Source: Lentibacillus daqui
Lineage (GTDB): Bacteria > Bacillota > Bacilli > Bacillales > Amphibacillaceae
Length of the DNA: 64,000 nucleotides
Direction: 5' to 3'
Assembly (NCBI RefSeq): GCF_027186265.1
Contig: NZ_CP114176.1
Span: 1,240,001-1,304,000 of the forward strand
Shown: positions 7,921 through 16,786 of the stretch, one piece after another
Layout: each line of letters begins with the position of its first letter
Position numbering within the stretch: position 1 is the first letter of the stretch
Position numbers and translations under genes: made by a program
The notes under the pieces: generated by a model
Told to the model about the DNA's origin: nothing
The model's input: only the letters and a program-made list of their open reading frames with translations
The model's database searches: none

Positions 7921-9582
7921 ATGACAAATTTTTCAAGTTTTAACCGTGATCATATTTTTAAAAACTTAACAGATAAACAGCTGGATGTCCTGGTAATCGG
8001 TGGTGGAATAACAGGATCGGGTATTGCATTGGATGCTGTCACCCGAGGATTATCTACCGGAGTGGTCGAAATGCAGGATTTTGCTGCAGGTACATCGAGT
8101 CGCTCAACAAAACTTGTCCATGGCGGCTTACGTTATCTGGCACAATTTGAAGTGAAAATGGTTGCGGAAGTGGGTAAAGAGCGGGCAATCGTCTATGAAA
8201 ATGGCCCACATGTTACCACGCCGGAATGGATGATGCTTCCATTTCATAAAGGTGGAACATTCGGACCGTTTACTACCAACATTGGGCTGCGCGTTTACGA
8301 CTTTCTTGCCGGTGTTAAAAAAACGGAACGCAGAAAAATGTTAAGCCCGCAAGAAGCACTAAAAAAAGAGCCTTTAATCAAACGTGAAAATTTAAGAGGT
8401 GCCGGGTATTATGTGGAATATAAGACGGATGATGCCCGATTAACCATTGAGGTTATCAAAAAGGCTGTGCAAAAAGGTGCACATGCTGTCAATTATGCAC
8501 AGGCTACAGAATTTATATATGATAAATCCGGGAAGGTAATAGGTGCCTATGTACGTGATCAATTGACCGGAGAAATGCATGAGATCTATGCCAAAAAGAT
8601 TGTCAATGCTTGTGGGCCATGGGTAGATGATCTTCGGGAATTGGACGGTTCTAAAAAAGGGAAATCACTGCATTTAACCAAAGGTATTCACCTGGTATTT
8701 CCTAAAAAACGATTTCCGTTACAACAGGCCATTTACTTTGATACTCCTGACAAACGGATGGTTTTTGCTATTCCCCGGGAAGATAAAACCTATGTCGGTA
8801 CTACCGATACGAGCTATGAAGGAGATATCGCTCATCCAACTATGACTGAAGCAGATCGTGATTATTTACTTGATGCGATCAATTATATGTTCCCAACAAT
8901 GGATATGAAGGCATCAGATGTTGAATCAAGCTGGGCAGGATTACGGCCATTAATTGCCGAAGACGGGAAAAACCCGGATGAAATTTCGCGGAAAGATGAA
9001 ATATTTGTTTCTGATTCTGGTTTAATTTCGATGGCTGGCGGAAAATTAACCGGTTATCGAAAAATGGCGGAACAAGCGGTTGATAAGGTTGTCAAGCAAT
9101 TAAAAGAAGAAGAAAACATTTTATATTCGGATTCGGAGACCCGTAATCTGCCTATTTCCGGTGGGGAAGTTGGCGGATCAAAGGGATATCAGCAATTTAA
9201 ACAGCGGAAAATAGAAGAGGCACAAGCGCTTGGTCTTGATGAAGAAACAGCATTGATGCTTGTGAAGAAGTATGGGGCAAATATTGACACCATTTTCGAA
9301 ATTTATCAGGAAAAACAAGCAGAAGCCAAACAAGTTGAAATTGATCCGGTTGTTTTTGCTCAACTTATTTACGCCATGGAATATGAACTGACCTATAAAC
9401 CGGTTGATTTCTTTATCCGCCGCACAGGTGGTTTATTCTTTGATATTAACTGGGTAAGAACGCACAAAGACAATGTAATTGCTTATATGGCACAGGTTTT
9501 GGGATGGTCATATGAACAGGAAACAGCTTACCGTAATGAATTGGACCAGCTGCTTCGTGAGGCAGTTACACCTGTAGGATAA
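7921..9582 (+). CDS. glpD: Aerobic glycerol-3-phosphate dehydrogenase
   Basis: FAD enzyme at the inner face of the membrane that oxidises glycerol-3-phosphate to dihydroxyacetone phosphate and passes electrons to menaquinone. It has 553 residues. The FAD Rossmann motif VIGGGITGSGIALDA is at about residues 25-39, followed by SSRSTKLVHGGLRYL, and the C-terminal DAO domain (about 390-553) closes the protein. The ATG at 7921 is preceded by GGGGAGTG; an ATT nine bases upstream opens the ORF but is not needed. No glpF or glpK is adjacent. A terminator follows. Confidence 0.96.
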   Translation: MTNFSSFNRDHIFKNLTDKQLDVLVIGGGITGSGIALDAVTRGLSTGVVEMQDFAAGTSSRSTKLVHGGLRYLAQFEVKMVAEVGKERAIVYENGPHVTTPEWMMLPFHKGGTFGPFTTNIGLRVYDFLAGVKKTERRKMLSPQEALKKEPLIKRENLRGAGYYVEYKTDDARLTIEVIKKAVQKGAHAVNYAQATEFIYDKSGKVIGAYVRDQLTGEMHEIYAKKIVNACGPWVDDLRELDGSKKGKSLHLTKGIHLVFPKKRFPLQQAIYFDTPDKRMVFAIPREDKTYVGTTDTSYEGDIAHPTMTEADRDYLLDAINYMFPTMDMKASDVESSWAGLRPLIAEDGKNPDEISRKDEIFVSDSGLISMAGGKLTGYRKMAEQAVDKVVKQLKEEENILYSDSETRNLPISGGEVGGSKGYQQFKQRKIEEAQALGLDEETALMLVKKYGANIDTIFEIYQEKQAEAKQVEIDPVVFAQLIYAMEYELTYKPVDFFIRRTGGLFFDINWVRTHKDNVIAYMAQVLGWSYEQETAYRNELDQLLREAVTPVG

Positions 9583-9639
9583 GGACAAAGGTGCAAGCGC
9601 CCGGTAATTTTTATAGTTTCTTTCTTTCAAGATAAAGAG

Positions 9640-9666
9640 CTCCTGTCGTAAAAGATAGGAGTTTTT
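9640..9666 (+). terminator. Terminator after glpD
   Basis: CTCCTGTC/GATAGGAG stem (one G-U pair) with a T5 tail. Confidence 0.85.
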
Positions 9667-9762
9667 GTTTCGTTACGCAAAAATAATCCCCAACCCCCCA
9701 TCTTCATGATAATCTGTGTTATACTTTGTTGCGGATGATTACTAAAGAATGAGGGGAAAATT

Positions 9763-10764
9763 GTGCAACAACTAAAGAATATAACAAAAAGCGAGCAGGA
9801 TAATATTCTACCGTTTATCCCTGAGGGTGACTTTTATTTTATGAAAGGTGTCGAAGCTTTTCGACGGAGAAAATTTGATCTTTCGTTAAAATGGTTGCAA
9901 AAAGCGGTTGAACAGGAGCCTGAAGAACCGTTATACCAATGCCAAATGTCCATTGTCTATACGGAAATAGGTGCATATGATAAGGCGAATCAGGTGCTGA
10001 CTGATGTATTACAATTTACCCGTGAAGCATATACAGACTGTTATTATTTACTGGCTAACAATTATGCCCATTTAGGATTGTTACAGGATGCAAAAAAATA
10101 TGCGCGCACATATCTTGATAGTGAACCAGATGGCGATTTTAGCGAAGATGCCAAAAGTTTGCTTGAAATACTTGATATTGATGAAGACGATGGGGAATGG
10201 GCGCTTGAGGAAGAGGATGAGCTCCTGATTTATCAAGAGACAGTGTTTTATCATATGGAGAATCAGGAGTGGGAAAAGGCATTGCCGTTACTCGAAGAAA
10301 TGGTCACATTGTTTCCGGAATATACTGCGGTGCATCATGATTATGCACAGGCATTATTTTATAGTGGTTCACCGAAACGGGCGATACAACTCGAACATGA
10401 TCTATTGGATAAAGAACCAAATTCGTTGATTAGCCGATGTAATTTGGCAATTTTTTATTATGCTTATAATCAGCGTTCAGAAGGTGAAAAATATGTGCAG
10501 GCACTATTAAATATCTATCCTGTTCAAGAACAGCAGAAATTGCGGATCGCGGTGACATTAGCAAGTGTTGGGTTGTATTCCGATGCAACGGCCCGTTTTC
10601 GCTTGCTGAAAAAAGGGATTGTAAAAAATCACCCTTCGTATTATCGGTGGTATAGTACAGCGTTGTTTAAGTCCGGTAATGCAGCAAAAGCGCTGGAACT
10701 GTGGAAGGAAGGTTGCAAAAAACACCCAAAGCTGGCATATGAAGATGTACAATGGATGTTGTGA
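9763..10764 (+). CDS. Tetratricopeptide repeat protein (YvcD-like)
   Basis: A 333-residue cytoplasmic protein built of TPR helices: repeats are recognisable at about residues 26-60, 60-95, 95-125, 165-200, 200-235 and 270-325. An acidic linker (DIDEDDGEWALEEEDE) sits near residue 140. The start is GTG at 9763 with GAGGGGAA ahead. TPR domains are protein-binding scaffolds; no catalytic motif is seen. A TPR gene (yvcD) precedes trxB in B. subtilis too. It ends 84 bases before trxB. Confidence 0.8.
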   Translation: MQQLKNITKSEQDNILPFIPEGDFYFMKGVEAFRRRKFDLSLKWLQKAVEQEPEEPLYQCQMSIVYTEIGAYDKANQVLTDVLQFTREAYTDCYYLLANNYAHLGLLQDAKKYARTYLDSEPDGDFSEDAKSLLEILDIDEDDGEWALEEEDELLIYQETVFYHMENQEWEKALPLLEEMVTLFPEYTAVHHDYAQALFYSGSPKRAIQLEHDLLDKEPNSLISRCNLAIFYYAYNQRSEGEKYVQALLNIYPVQEQQKLRIAVTLASVGLYSDATARFRLLKKGIVKNHPSYYRWYSTALFKSGNAAKALELWKEGCKKHPKLAYEDVQWML

Positions 10765-10848
10765 TTGAGCAGAATAATAGACGAAAATACCTAATTCTTA
10801 TACCATTAGGTTGGCTTAATCAAAATAGACAAAAGGGGCTGAAATTAC

Positions 10849-11805
10849 ATGTCCGAAGAACGTATTTATGATGTTATTATTGCTGGTGCCGGTCCCGCTG
10901 GCATGACAGCTGCGGTATATGCATCACGGGCAGATCTGGACACACTAATGATTGAACGAGGAATTCCCGGGGGGCAAATGGCCAACACGGAAGATGTGGA
11001 AAACTACCCGGGTTTTGACAATATATTAGGTCCGGATTTGTCGAATAAAATGTTTGAACACGCAAAGAAATTTGGTGCAGCATATGCATATGGTGATATT
11101 AAGGATGTAGAAGATCATGGTGAATATAAACTGATCAAAGCGGGCAAGCATGAATACAAAACTCGTGCCTTAATCATTACAACCGGGGCACAATATAAAA
11201 AATTGGGCGTACCAGGTGAAGAAGAACTTGGTGGTCGCGGCGTATCATATTGTGCCGTTTGTGATGGAGCTTTCTTTAAAGGAAAAGATCTGGTCGTCAT
11301 CGGTGGTGGTGATTCCGCGGTAGAAGAGGGGATGTATTTAACCCGGTTTGCCAACAAAGTTACGATCATTCACCGCCGTGATGAATTGCGGGCACAAAAG
11401 ATTATTCAACAGCGTGCATTTAATAACGATAAAATTGATTTTATCTGGAATACTGTTGTGGACACGATCAATGGTCCAGATGGTAAAGTAAGTAGTGTAT
11501 CACTGCATAACAAAGAAAACCGGGAGAAAAGTGAATTCCCGGCCGATGGAGTATTTATCTATATTGGGATGGTCCCATTAAGTGAACCGTTTAAGTCACT
11601 TGGCATTACGAATGAGGATGGTTACATTCCAACTAATGAAAACATGGAGACAAGTATACCAGGTATTTTCGCTGCCGGAGATATTCGGGAAAAGGAACTT
11701 CGCCAAATTGTGACAGCGACAGGCGATGGCAGTATTGCTGCAGAAGCGGCACAAAGTTATATTGATGATTTAAAGGAAGAATTAAACACAGCTAAATCAT
11801 CGTAA
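10849..11805 (+). CDS. trxB: Thioredoxin reductase
   Basis: NADPH-dependent flavoenzyme that keeps thioredoxin reduced. It has 318 residues. The FAD-binding GAGPAGM is at about residues 11-17, the redox-active pair CAVC is near residue 136, the NADPH-binding GGGDSAVEEG near 153, and the C-terminal FAD motif GIFAAGDIRE near 275. SD AAAAGGGG lies before the ATG. It stands between a TPR gene and a strong terminator. Thiol-redox partners elsewhere in the window are the YusE thioredoxin and bacillithiol genes. Confidence 0.98.
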   Translation: MSEERIYDVIIAGAGPAGMTAAVYASRADLDTLMIERGIPGGQMANTEDVENYPGFDNILGPDLSNKMFEHAKKFGAAYAYGDIKDVEDHGEYKLIKAGKHEYKTRALIITTGAQYKKLGVPGEEELGGRGVSYCAVCDGAFFKGKDLVVIGGGDSAVEEGMYLTRFANKVTIIHRRDELRAQKIIQQRAFNNDKIDFIWNTVVDTINGPDGKVSSVSLHNKENREKSEFPADGVFIYIGMVPLSEPFKSLGITNEDGYIPTNENMETSIPGIFAAGDIREKELRQIVTATGDGSIAAEAAQSYIDDLKEELNTAKSS

Positions 11806-11913
11806 AAAATGAAGTAATTGCATTTTAACGTCACTGTAACACGCGCGAAACATTGAGGGGGTATAATAAAACATAACTAATTGACCCCCTTTTAATAGAT
11901 AAATTAGTTTTTG

Positions 11914-11944
11914 ACACAGGCACTTGTTGCCTGTGTATTTTTTT
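11914..11944 (+). terminator. Terminator after trxB
   Basis: Perfect 9-bp stem ACACAGGCA/TGCCTGTGT with an A-T7 tail. A weaker G5/C5 inverted repeat with a long loop precedes it (11857-11892). Confidence 0.9.
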
Positions 11945-12047
11945 GTGCAGCCTCTATTCTAATCATATATTTGTTGCTCCCTCGGTTTTTACTGTATAAT
12001 AGTAATGATGAATTAAAATGAATTCCTCGCTAGAAAGAGGTGTACAT

Positions 12048-12518
12048 ATGCAGCGGGTTACAAACTGTATATTAATACATGATGATCACGTATTAGTCAT
12101 AAAAAAACCAAGACACGGGTGGTATGCGATCCCAGGTGGAAAGATGGAACAAGGGGAATCCATTAAGGAATCTGTTCAAAGGGAATATTGGGAGGAAACG
12201 TCATTAACGTTAAGTCATCCACGTCTGACAGGGGTTTTTACATTTAACATTTTTGATGGAGAAGATGTTATTCAGGAGTGGATGATGTTCACCTTTGTTT
12301 GTCATCATTACACGGGTGAGATGACAACGTATTGTCGGGAAGGGGAGCTTGAATGGGTTCCACTTGGTCGTGTGCATCAATTGCCAATGGCTGAAGGTGA
12401 CCATAAGATTTTTCAACATGCTTTCACGTCAAATGAATTATTATACGGCACATTTCAATATACAAAAGCGTACGAGTTGCTTGATATGCGGCTAGATCCG
12501 GCTGATTCCGCCATATAG
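12048..12518 (+). CDS. yvcI: Nudix hydrolase (YvcI-like)
   Basis: A 156-residue Nudix pyrophosphohydrolase. The Nudix box GX5EX7REUXEEXXU is visible around residues 31-53 (starts GGKMEQGE, core REYWEE). The substrate is not known; YvcI-type proteins are 8-oxo-dGTP-diphosphatase-like, and B. subtilis YvcI has been linked to nucleotide pyrophosphate hydrolysis. The ATG at 12048 is chosen for AGAAAGAGG upstream; the frame is open to 12018. It heads the yvcI-rapZ-yvcK-whiA-crh cluster, with 17 bases to rapZ. Confidence 0.88.
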   Translation: MQRVTNCILIHDDHVLVIKKPRHGWYAIPGGKMEQGESIKESVQREYWEETSLTLSHPRLTGVFTFNIFDGEDVIQEWMMFTFVCHHYTGEMTTYCREGELEWVPLGRVHQLPMAEGDHKIFQHAFTSNELLYGTFQYTKAYELLDMRLDPADSAI

Positions 12519-12535
12519 GGCGAGGAGGATGTATA

Positions 12536-13426
12536 ATGAGCGAAATGGAACAGGAAACGAAATTAGTTATTATTACCGGGATGTCTGGCGCAGGAAAAAC
12601 CGTTGCCGTACAAAGTTTTGAGGATCTTGGTTATTATTGCGTAGATAATCTCCCTCCAGCACTGTTGCCAAAATTTTTAGAGCTTATGCGAGATGCAACA
12701 AATAATATTAGACGGGTTGCTCTAGTAATGGATCTGCGTGGGCGTGAATTTTTTGATTCGCTGTTTGAGGCGCTTGATGTGTTGGGTGAAGCGGATTGGC
12801 TTGAGGAACACATTATCTTTTTGGATGCTAAGGACGAGACCCTTGTGACAAGATATAAAGAAACGCGGCGTTCCCATCCATTAGCAGTTGGCGGTCTGCC
12901 GCTTAAGGGGATTAAGCAGGAGCGGAAAATACTGGATGAACTAAGGGGGCGGGCGCAACGGATAATTGATACAACAAATCTGAAACCGCGTGAACTGCGT
13001 GAAAAGATTTTAAAGGCTTATGCAGAAGATAAACAAGAGATTTTTTCTGTTCATTTGGTCTCATTTGGTTTTAAATATGGGGTACCGATTGATGCGGATT
13101 TAATGTTCGATGTCCGATTTTTACCAAATCCGCATTATGTTCCACATTTACAGCCTTTAACAGGACTGAATCAGGATGTTGCATCATATGTATTTAAATG
13201 GACGGATACACAGAAATTTAGCGAAAAAGTTCTTGATTTACTGCAATTTATGCTGCCACAGTATAAAAAAGAAGGGAAATCCCAATTGGTCGTGGCGATT
13301 GGATGTACGGGTGGGCAACATCGCTCGGTTACGTTGGCAGAATACTTTGCAAAGCAATTATCAACCGGGTATATTACGCATATTACGCACCGGGATATTG
13401 ATAAACGGAAGGGAAATCGTATATGA
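12536..13426 (+). CDS. rapZ: RNase adapter / nucleotide-binding protein RapZ
   Basis: A 296-residue P-loop protein, the YvcJ/RapZ family. The Walker A GMSGAGKT is at residues 15-22, and the C-terminal half carries the conserved GCTGGQHRSV segment (about residue 258). In E. coli the homologue binds GlmZ RNA and controls glucosamine-6-phosphate synthase; in B. subtilis YvcJ is a GTPase affecting competence, so the role in this organism is not fixed. Its stop overlaps the yvcK start by four bases (ATGA), indicating coupled translation. Confidence 0.93.
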   Translation: MSEMEQETKLVIITGMSGAGKTVAVQSFEDLGYYCVDNLPPALLPKFLELMRDATNNIRRVALVMDLRGREFFDSLFEALDVLGEADWLEEHIIFLDAKDETLVTRYKETRRSHPLAVGGLPLKGIKQERKILDELRGRAQRIIDTTNLKPRELREKILKAYAEDKQEIFSVHLVSFGFKYGVPIDADLMFDVRFLPNPHYVPHLQPLTGLNQDVASYVFKWTDTQKFSEKVLDLLQFMLPQYKKEGKSQLVVAIGCTGGQHRSVTLAEYFAKQLSTGYITHITHRDIDKRKGNRI

Positions 13427-14382
13427 ACAGCAAAGCCCGAGCAAACGTAGTTGTAATTGGTGGTGGAACAGGAATGCCGGTTCTTCTGCGTGGCTTAAAG
13501 GATTTACCAATTCAGCTAACAGCCCTGGTAACTGTTGCCGATGATGGTGGCAGCACCGGCAGATTACGGTCGGAAATGGCTATGCCTGCCCCGGGGGATA
13601 TTCGTAATGTCATCGCTGCTTTATCAGATGCAGAACCAATGTTGCTTGACCTATTCCAGCATCGATTTGCCAATGGAAATGGGCTGTCCGGCCATTCGAT
13701 GGGCAATCTTTTGCTGGCTGCTATGACATCAATAACAGGAGATTTCTATACTGGAATTAAGGAAATCTCACGTGTGCTTAATGTAAAAGGAAAAATTTAT
13801 CCAATATCCAATGAAAATATGTCACTTCATGCGAAAATGACCGATGGTTCGATTGTTTCGGGTGAATCAGCCATTCCAATGGCCCATAAACGAATTGAAC
13901 GGGTATTTTTAAAGCCCCAGCCAATTAAACCATTACCAAATGCGGTAAAGGCCATTGAACAGGCAGATCTGATTGTCATCTCCCCAGGGAGTTTATACAC
14001 GAGTATTATGCCAAACTTGATCATTCCACAAATTGATATGGCCATCAGGGAAGCGAAAGGTCGTGTGGTTTATGTATGTAATGTCATGACCCAGGCAGGG
14101 GAGACAACTGGATATACAGCCAGTGATCATGTGAAAGCCATTTATGATCATGTCGGTGAAGGCTGTATAGATTCAATTATTGTTCATAATGAACCAATCA
14201 GCAAGTCCGTACGAAGTGTTTATGCCGAAGAAAACGCGGACCCGGTAGTTTACGACATAGATCAGCTGCTTGCCATGAATTTACAAATCATTGAAGGCGA
14301 TATTATCGACCATTCAAAAATGACATTGCGCCATGATACGCAGAAAATTGCCAAACTGCTTTATTCTATTATTGATCAATGA
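13423..14382 (+). CDS. yvcK: Gluconeogenesis factor YvcK/GlmR
   Basis: A 319-residue CofD-like protein that binds UDP-GlcNAc and is needed for growth and normal shape on gluconeogenic carbon sources; the B. subtilis homologue (GlmR) stimulates GlmS. The N-terminal Rossmann-like motif VVIGGGTGMPVLLRGL is at residues 9-24, and ADDGGSTGRLR follows. Overlaps rapZ by four bases. Together with RapZ this suggests co-ordinated control of amino-sugar precursor supply (inference). Confidence 0.95.
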   Translation: MNSKARANVVVIGGGTGMPVLLRGLKDLPIQLTALVTVADDGGSTGRLRSEMAMPAPGDIRNVIAALSDAEPMLLDLFQHRFANGNGLSGHSMGNLLLAAMTSITGDFYTGIKEISRVLNVKGKIYPISNENMSLHAKMTDGSIVSGESAIPMAHKRIERVFLKPQPIKPLPNAVKAIEQADLIVISPGSLYTSIMPNLIIPQIDMAIREAKGRVVYVCNVMTQAGETTGYTASDHVKAIYDHVGEGCIDSIIVHNEPISKSVRSVYAEENADPVVYDIDQLLAMNLQIIEGDIIDHSKMTLRHDTQKIAKLLYSIIDQ

Positions 14383-14450
14383 ACAGAATGGCCTGCTAAT
14401 TATTTCTGTTTGTTTCAAATTCGATGAAACGATAAGGGGGGTGTGAAGGG

Positions 14451-15407
14451 ATGTCTTTTGCTTCAGAAATAAAGAAAGAGCTGACTTCCATAGAGGTGGA
14501 TGAATGCTGCAAGACTGCGGAATTGGCAGCATTAATCCGTATGAATGGTGCTATCTCCCTTTCCAGACAGGCATATTTGCTTGATGTGCAAACAGAAAAC
14601 GCCGCTATTGCCCGCCGCATTTATACATTAATTAAATCTTCCTATCCGCTGCCAGTGGAATTGCTTGTCCGTAAAAAAATGAAATTAAAGAAAAATAATG
14701 TATATATCGTTCGTTTAAAAAAGGATGTACGCAAACTGTTGGTTGATCTTGATATTCTTGAGGAACCATATACATTTGTGCGGACAATTTCCAACCAGTT
14801 TTTAAATCAAACCTGCTGTCAGCGGGCCTATTTACGTGGCGCTTTTTTAGCTGGAGGATCCATTAATAATCCGGAGACTTCCTCTTACCATTTGGAAATA
14901 TTCAATTTTTATCAGGAACATAATGATGCCCTATGTGACCTGTTAAACAGCTTTGACCTAAAAGCACGTAAACTGGAACGGAAGAACGGCTATATAACGT
15001 ATATTAAGGAAGCCGAAAAGATTACCGAGTTTTTAAATTTAATTGGGGCACATAATGCTTTATTTAAATTTGAAGATGTCCGGATTGTTCGTGATATGCG
15101 AAACTCCGTTAATCGTCTAGTGAATTGCGAGACAGCAAACCTGAATAAAACAATTGGTGCAGCTTTCAGACAAATTGAAAATATTAAATTTATTGAACAA
15201 ACAGTCGGATTGGATGCATTGCCGGAAAAACTTCGTGAAATTGCGATATTACGCATTCAATATGAAGATGTCTCATTAAAGGAATTAGGGGAATTGGTTA
15301 AGGGCGGCAAGATCTCCAAATCTGGTGTAAATCACCGTCTAAAGAAAATTGATGAGTTCGCCGATAAATTACGCAACGGCGAAAAGTTGGGCGCATTAAA
15401 AGAGTAA
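14451..15407 (+). CDS. whiA: DNA-binding protein WhiA
   Basis: A 318-residue protein with an N-terminal degenerate LAGLIDADG homing-endonuclease-like region (about residues 20-210) that has lost nuclease residues, and a C-terminal helix-turn-helix (about 230-310, VSLKELGELVKGGKISKSGVNHRLKKI). In Streptomyces WhiA is a sporulation regulator; in B. subtilis it influences cell division and chromosome segregation. GGGGGGTG precedes the ATG. It stands between yvcK and crh, as in other Bacillaceae. Confidence 0.96.
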   Translation: MSFASEIKKELTSIEVDECCKTAELAALIRMNGAISLSRQAYLLDVQTENAAIARRIYTLIKSSYPLPVELLVRKKMKLKKNNVYIVRLKKDVRKLLVDLDILEEPYTFVRTISNQFLNQTCCQRAYLRGAFLAGGSINNPETSSYHLEIFNFYQEHNDALCDLLNSFDLKARKLERKNGYITYIKEAEKITEFLNLIGAHNALFKFEDVRIVRDMRNSVNRLVNCETANLNKTIGAAFRQIENIKFIEQTVGLDALPEKLREIAILRIQYEDVSLKELGELVKGGKISKSGVNHRLKKIDEFADKLRNGEKLGALKE

Positions 15408-15418
15408 ATACGATGCAA

Positions 15419-15447
15419 TTACCATGTATTTCATGGTATACTATAAA
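15419..15447 (+). promoter_or_regulatory. Candidate sigma-A promoter for crh
   Basis: TTACCA (15419-15424), 17-base spacer, TATAAA (15442-15447). A perfect inverted repeat ACCATG/CATGGT lies across the -35 and spacer. Confidence 0.5.
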
Positions 15448-15455
15448 CTATTAGA

Positions 15456-15483
15456 AAGCACCTCCTGTTTATGGAGGTTGCTT
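15456..15483 (+). terminator. Stem-loop between whiA and crh
   Basis: AAGCACCTCC pairs with GGAGGTTGCTT with one bulge and a 7-base loop. There is no T tail, so it may stabilise or attenuate rather than terminate. It lies in the predicted crh leader. Confidence 0.45.
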
Positions 15484-15494
15484 CGATTAAATGT

Positions 15495-15510
15495 ATGACA
15501 GCGTTTACAA
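15495..15510 (+). promoter_or_regulatory. CcpA-binding cre site in front of crh
   Basis: ATGACAGCGTTTACAA agrees at every position with the cre consensus WTGNNARCGNWWWCAW. It ends one base before the crh ribosome binding site, which is downstream of the candidate promoter, so binding would act as a roadblock to crh transcription. CcpA itself is not encoded here. Confidence 0.75.
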
Positions 15511-15528
15511 AAAGGAAGGATGATGGTA

Positions 15529-15783
15529 GTGGTTGAGAGGTCTGTGACAGTGGAGCTTGAGACAGGATTACAGGCAAGACCGGCAGCACATTTTGTACAG
15601 GAGGCAAATCGATATGGTTCTCATTTATTTTTGGAAAAGGATGGGAAACGAATTAATGCCAAAAGTATTATGGGATTGATGAGTCTGGCGATAGGAACTG
15701 GTGAGACCATTACATTAATTGCCGAGGGTGCTGATGAGGAGGTTGCCATTAATCATTTGGCTTCGTTTGTTACAGAAACATAG
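15529..15783 (+). CDS. crh: Catabolite repression HPr-like protein Crh
   Basis: HPr paralogue that serves as CcpA co-repressor when phosphorylated by HPrK but cannot carry PTS phosphate. The diagnostic sequence TGLQARPA has Gln where HPr has the active His15, and AKSIMGLMSL holds the Ser46 target. Starting at the GTG at 15529 puts these at residues 15 and 46, the canonical numbers, and gives 84 residues. ATG codons at 15520 and 15523 are in frame, but sit too close to AAAGGAAGG (15511-15519). Last gene of the yvcI-crh cluster; a bidirectional terminator follows. Confidence 0.93.
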   Translation: MVERSVTVELETGLQARPAAHFVQEANRYGSHLFLEKDGKRINAKSIMGLMSLAIGTGETITLIAEGADEEVAINHLASFVTET

Positions 15784-15846
15784 AAAATGGAGACTAGTTA
15801 CCAGAGCTGGACATGACTTGTGTTACAGCAATACATTCTATAAAAC

Positions 15847-15890
15847 AAATGAGGCAGATCCCGCAAGACCCGCCTCATTTATTTTTATTT
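15847..15890. terminator. Bidirectional terminator between crh and clpP
   Basis: AAATGAGGC/GCCTCATTT stem with T-rich sequence on both outer sides, placed between the converging ends of crh (+) and clpP (-). Confidence 0.85.
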
Positions 15891-15892
15891 TC

Positions 15893-16489
15893 TTATCTAT
15901 CTTTTTCATTGTTTCGTTCCAGCACTTTATCGATCAAACCATATTCTGCTGATTTTTGCGCGGACATGAAATTATCACGTTCCGTATCGTGTTCGATTAC
16001 CTCCAATGGTTGACCAGTACGTTCAGACATAATACGATTCATGCGTTTTTTGATTTCAATGATCCGTTTAGCATGAATTTCAATATCTGTTGCCTGACCT
16101 TGGGTACCTCCTAATGGCTGGTGAATCATAATTTCACTATTTGGCAGAGCATAACGTTTACCTCTTTCGCCGGCGGTTAATAAGAATGCTCCCATGGACG
16201 CGGCCATTCCGGTACAGATCGTTGATACATCGGGTTTAATAAATTGCATCGTATCATAAATAGCCATACCAGCTGTGATGGAACCACCTGGCGAGTTAAT
16301 GTAGATGGAAATATCTTTTTCCGGGTCCTCGGCTTCCAGGAAGAGTAATTGAGCAACAATAGAGTTTGCCACATTGTCATCGATGGCACTGCCAAGCATA
16401 ATGATTCGGTCTTTAAGTAGTCGTGAGTAAATATCATATGCCCGTTCTCCGCGATTGGTCTGTTCAATAACTGTAGGGATTAAATTCAT
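15893..16489 (-). CDS. clpP: ATP-dependent Clp protease proteolytic subunit
   Basis: Serine protease that forms the double-heptamer degradation chamber used with ClpX, ClpC or ClpE in protein quality control and regulated proteolysis. It has 198 residues, with the catalytic triad Ser98 (GMAASMGA), His123 (MIHQPLGG) and Asp172 all visible at standard positions. The ribosome binding site AGGAGGAACT precedes the ATG on the minus strand. The promoter, about 260 bases upstream, is covered by a CtsR operator, and a 217-bp repeat element fills most of the leader. Confidence 0.98.
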   Translation of the reverse strand: MNLIPTVIEQTNRGERAYDIYSRLLKDRIIMLGSAIDDNVANSIVAQLLFLEAEDPEKDISIYINSPGGSITAGMAIYDTMQFIKPDVSTICTGMAASMGAFLLTAGERGKRYALPNSEIMIHQPLGGTQGQATDIEIHAKRIIEIKKRMNRIMSERTGQPLEVIEHDTERDNFMSAQKSAEYGLIDKVLERNNEKDR

Positions 16490-16523
16490 GGTTAGTTCCT
16501 CCTTCTTTCAATTGATCCATTTA

Positions 16524-16740
16524 AGAGGATGTTCAAAAAGTCCGGTAAAAATGACTTGCCCCTGCAAAAGGGGTATGCCGACGCCTGAGCGCAAGCCCGT
16601 TTTTAGTCGGCCTTCCTTTGAAGCTCGTATTGGCTTGCTTTTCCGCTCCTCATGTACCTTTTATGTACACTCCGGTGCTCAAAGCTACGCCTCCTAGAAC
16701 TTCTCGGTCCTTTTTATCCTCCTTTTTGAACTCGCACTTT
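16524..16740. repeat. Interspersed repeat with imperfect inverted ends, copy 1 (clpP leader)
   Basis: 217-bp non-coding element. The left end (AGAGGATGTTCAAAAAGTCC...AAAATGAC) and right end (GGTCC...TATCCTCCTTTTTGAAC) are near-complements over about 25 bases. The same ends bound a shorter copy at 54198-54315. Inside are further hairpins (GCCGAC...GTCGGC; ATGTAC...GTACAT). No transposase is encoded, so it resembles a MITE or REP-type element. It lies wholly within the untranslated leader of clpP. Confidence 0.85.
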
Positions 16741-16756
16741 TAGATTGGATAGTTTC

Positions 16757-16786
16757 ATCATACCTAATAGGTCAAAAAAGGTCAAA
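16757..16786 (-). promoter_or_regulatory. clpP promoter with overlapping CtsR operator
   Basis: On the minus strand: TTGACC (-35, 16785-16780), 17-base spacer, TATGAT (-10, 16762-16757). The plus strand at 16770-16786 reads GGTCAAAAAAGGTCAAA, an exact fit to the CtsR heptad repeat RGTCAAANANRGTCAAA. It covers the -35 and half of the spacer. This places clpP under class III heat-shock repression by CtsR. Confidence 0.88.
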
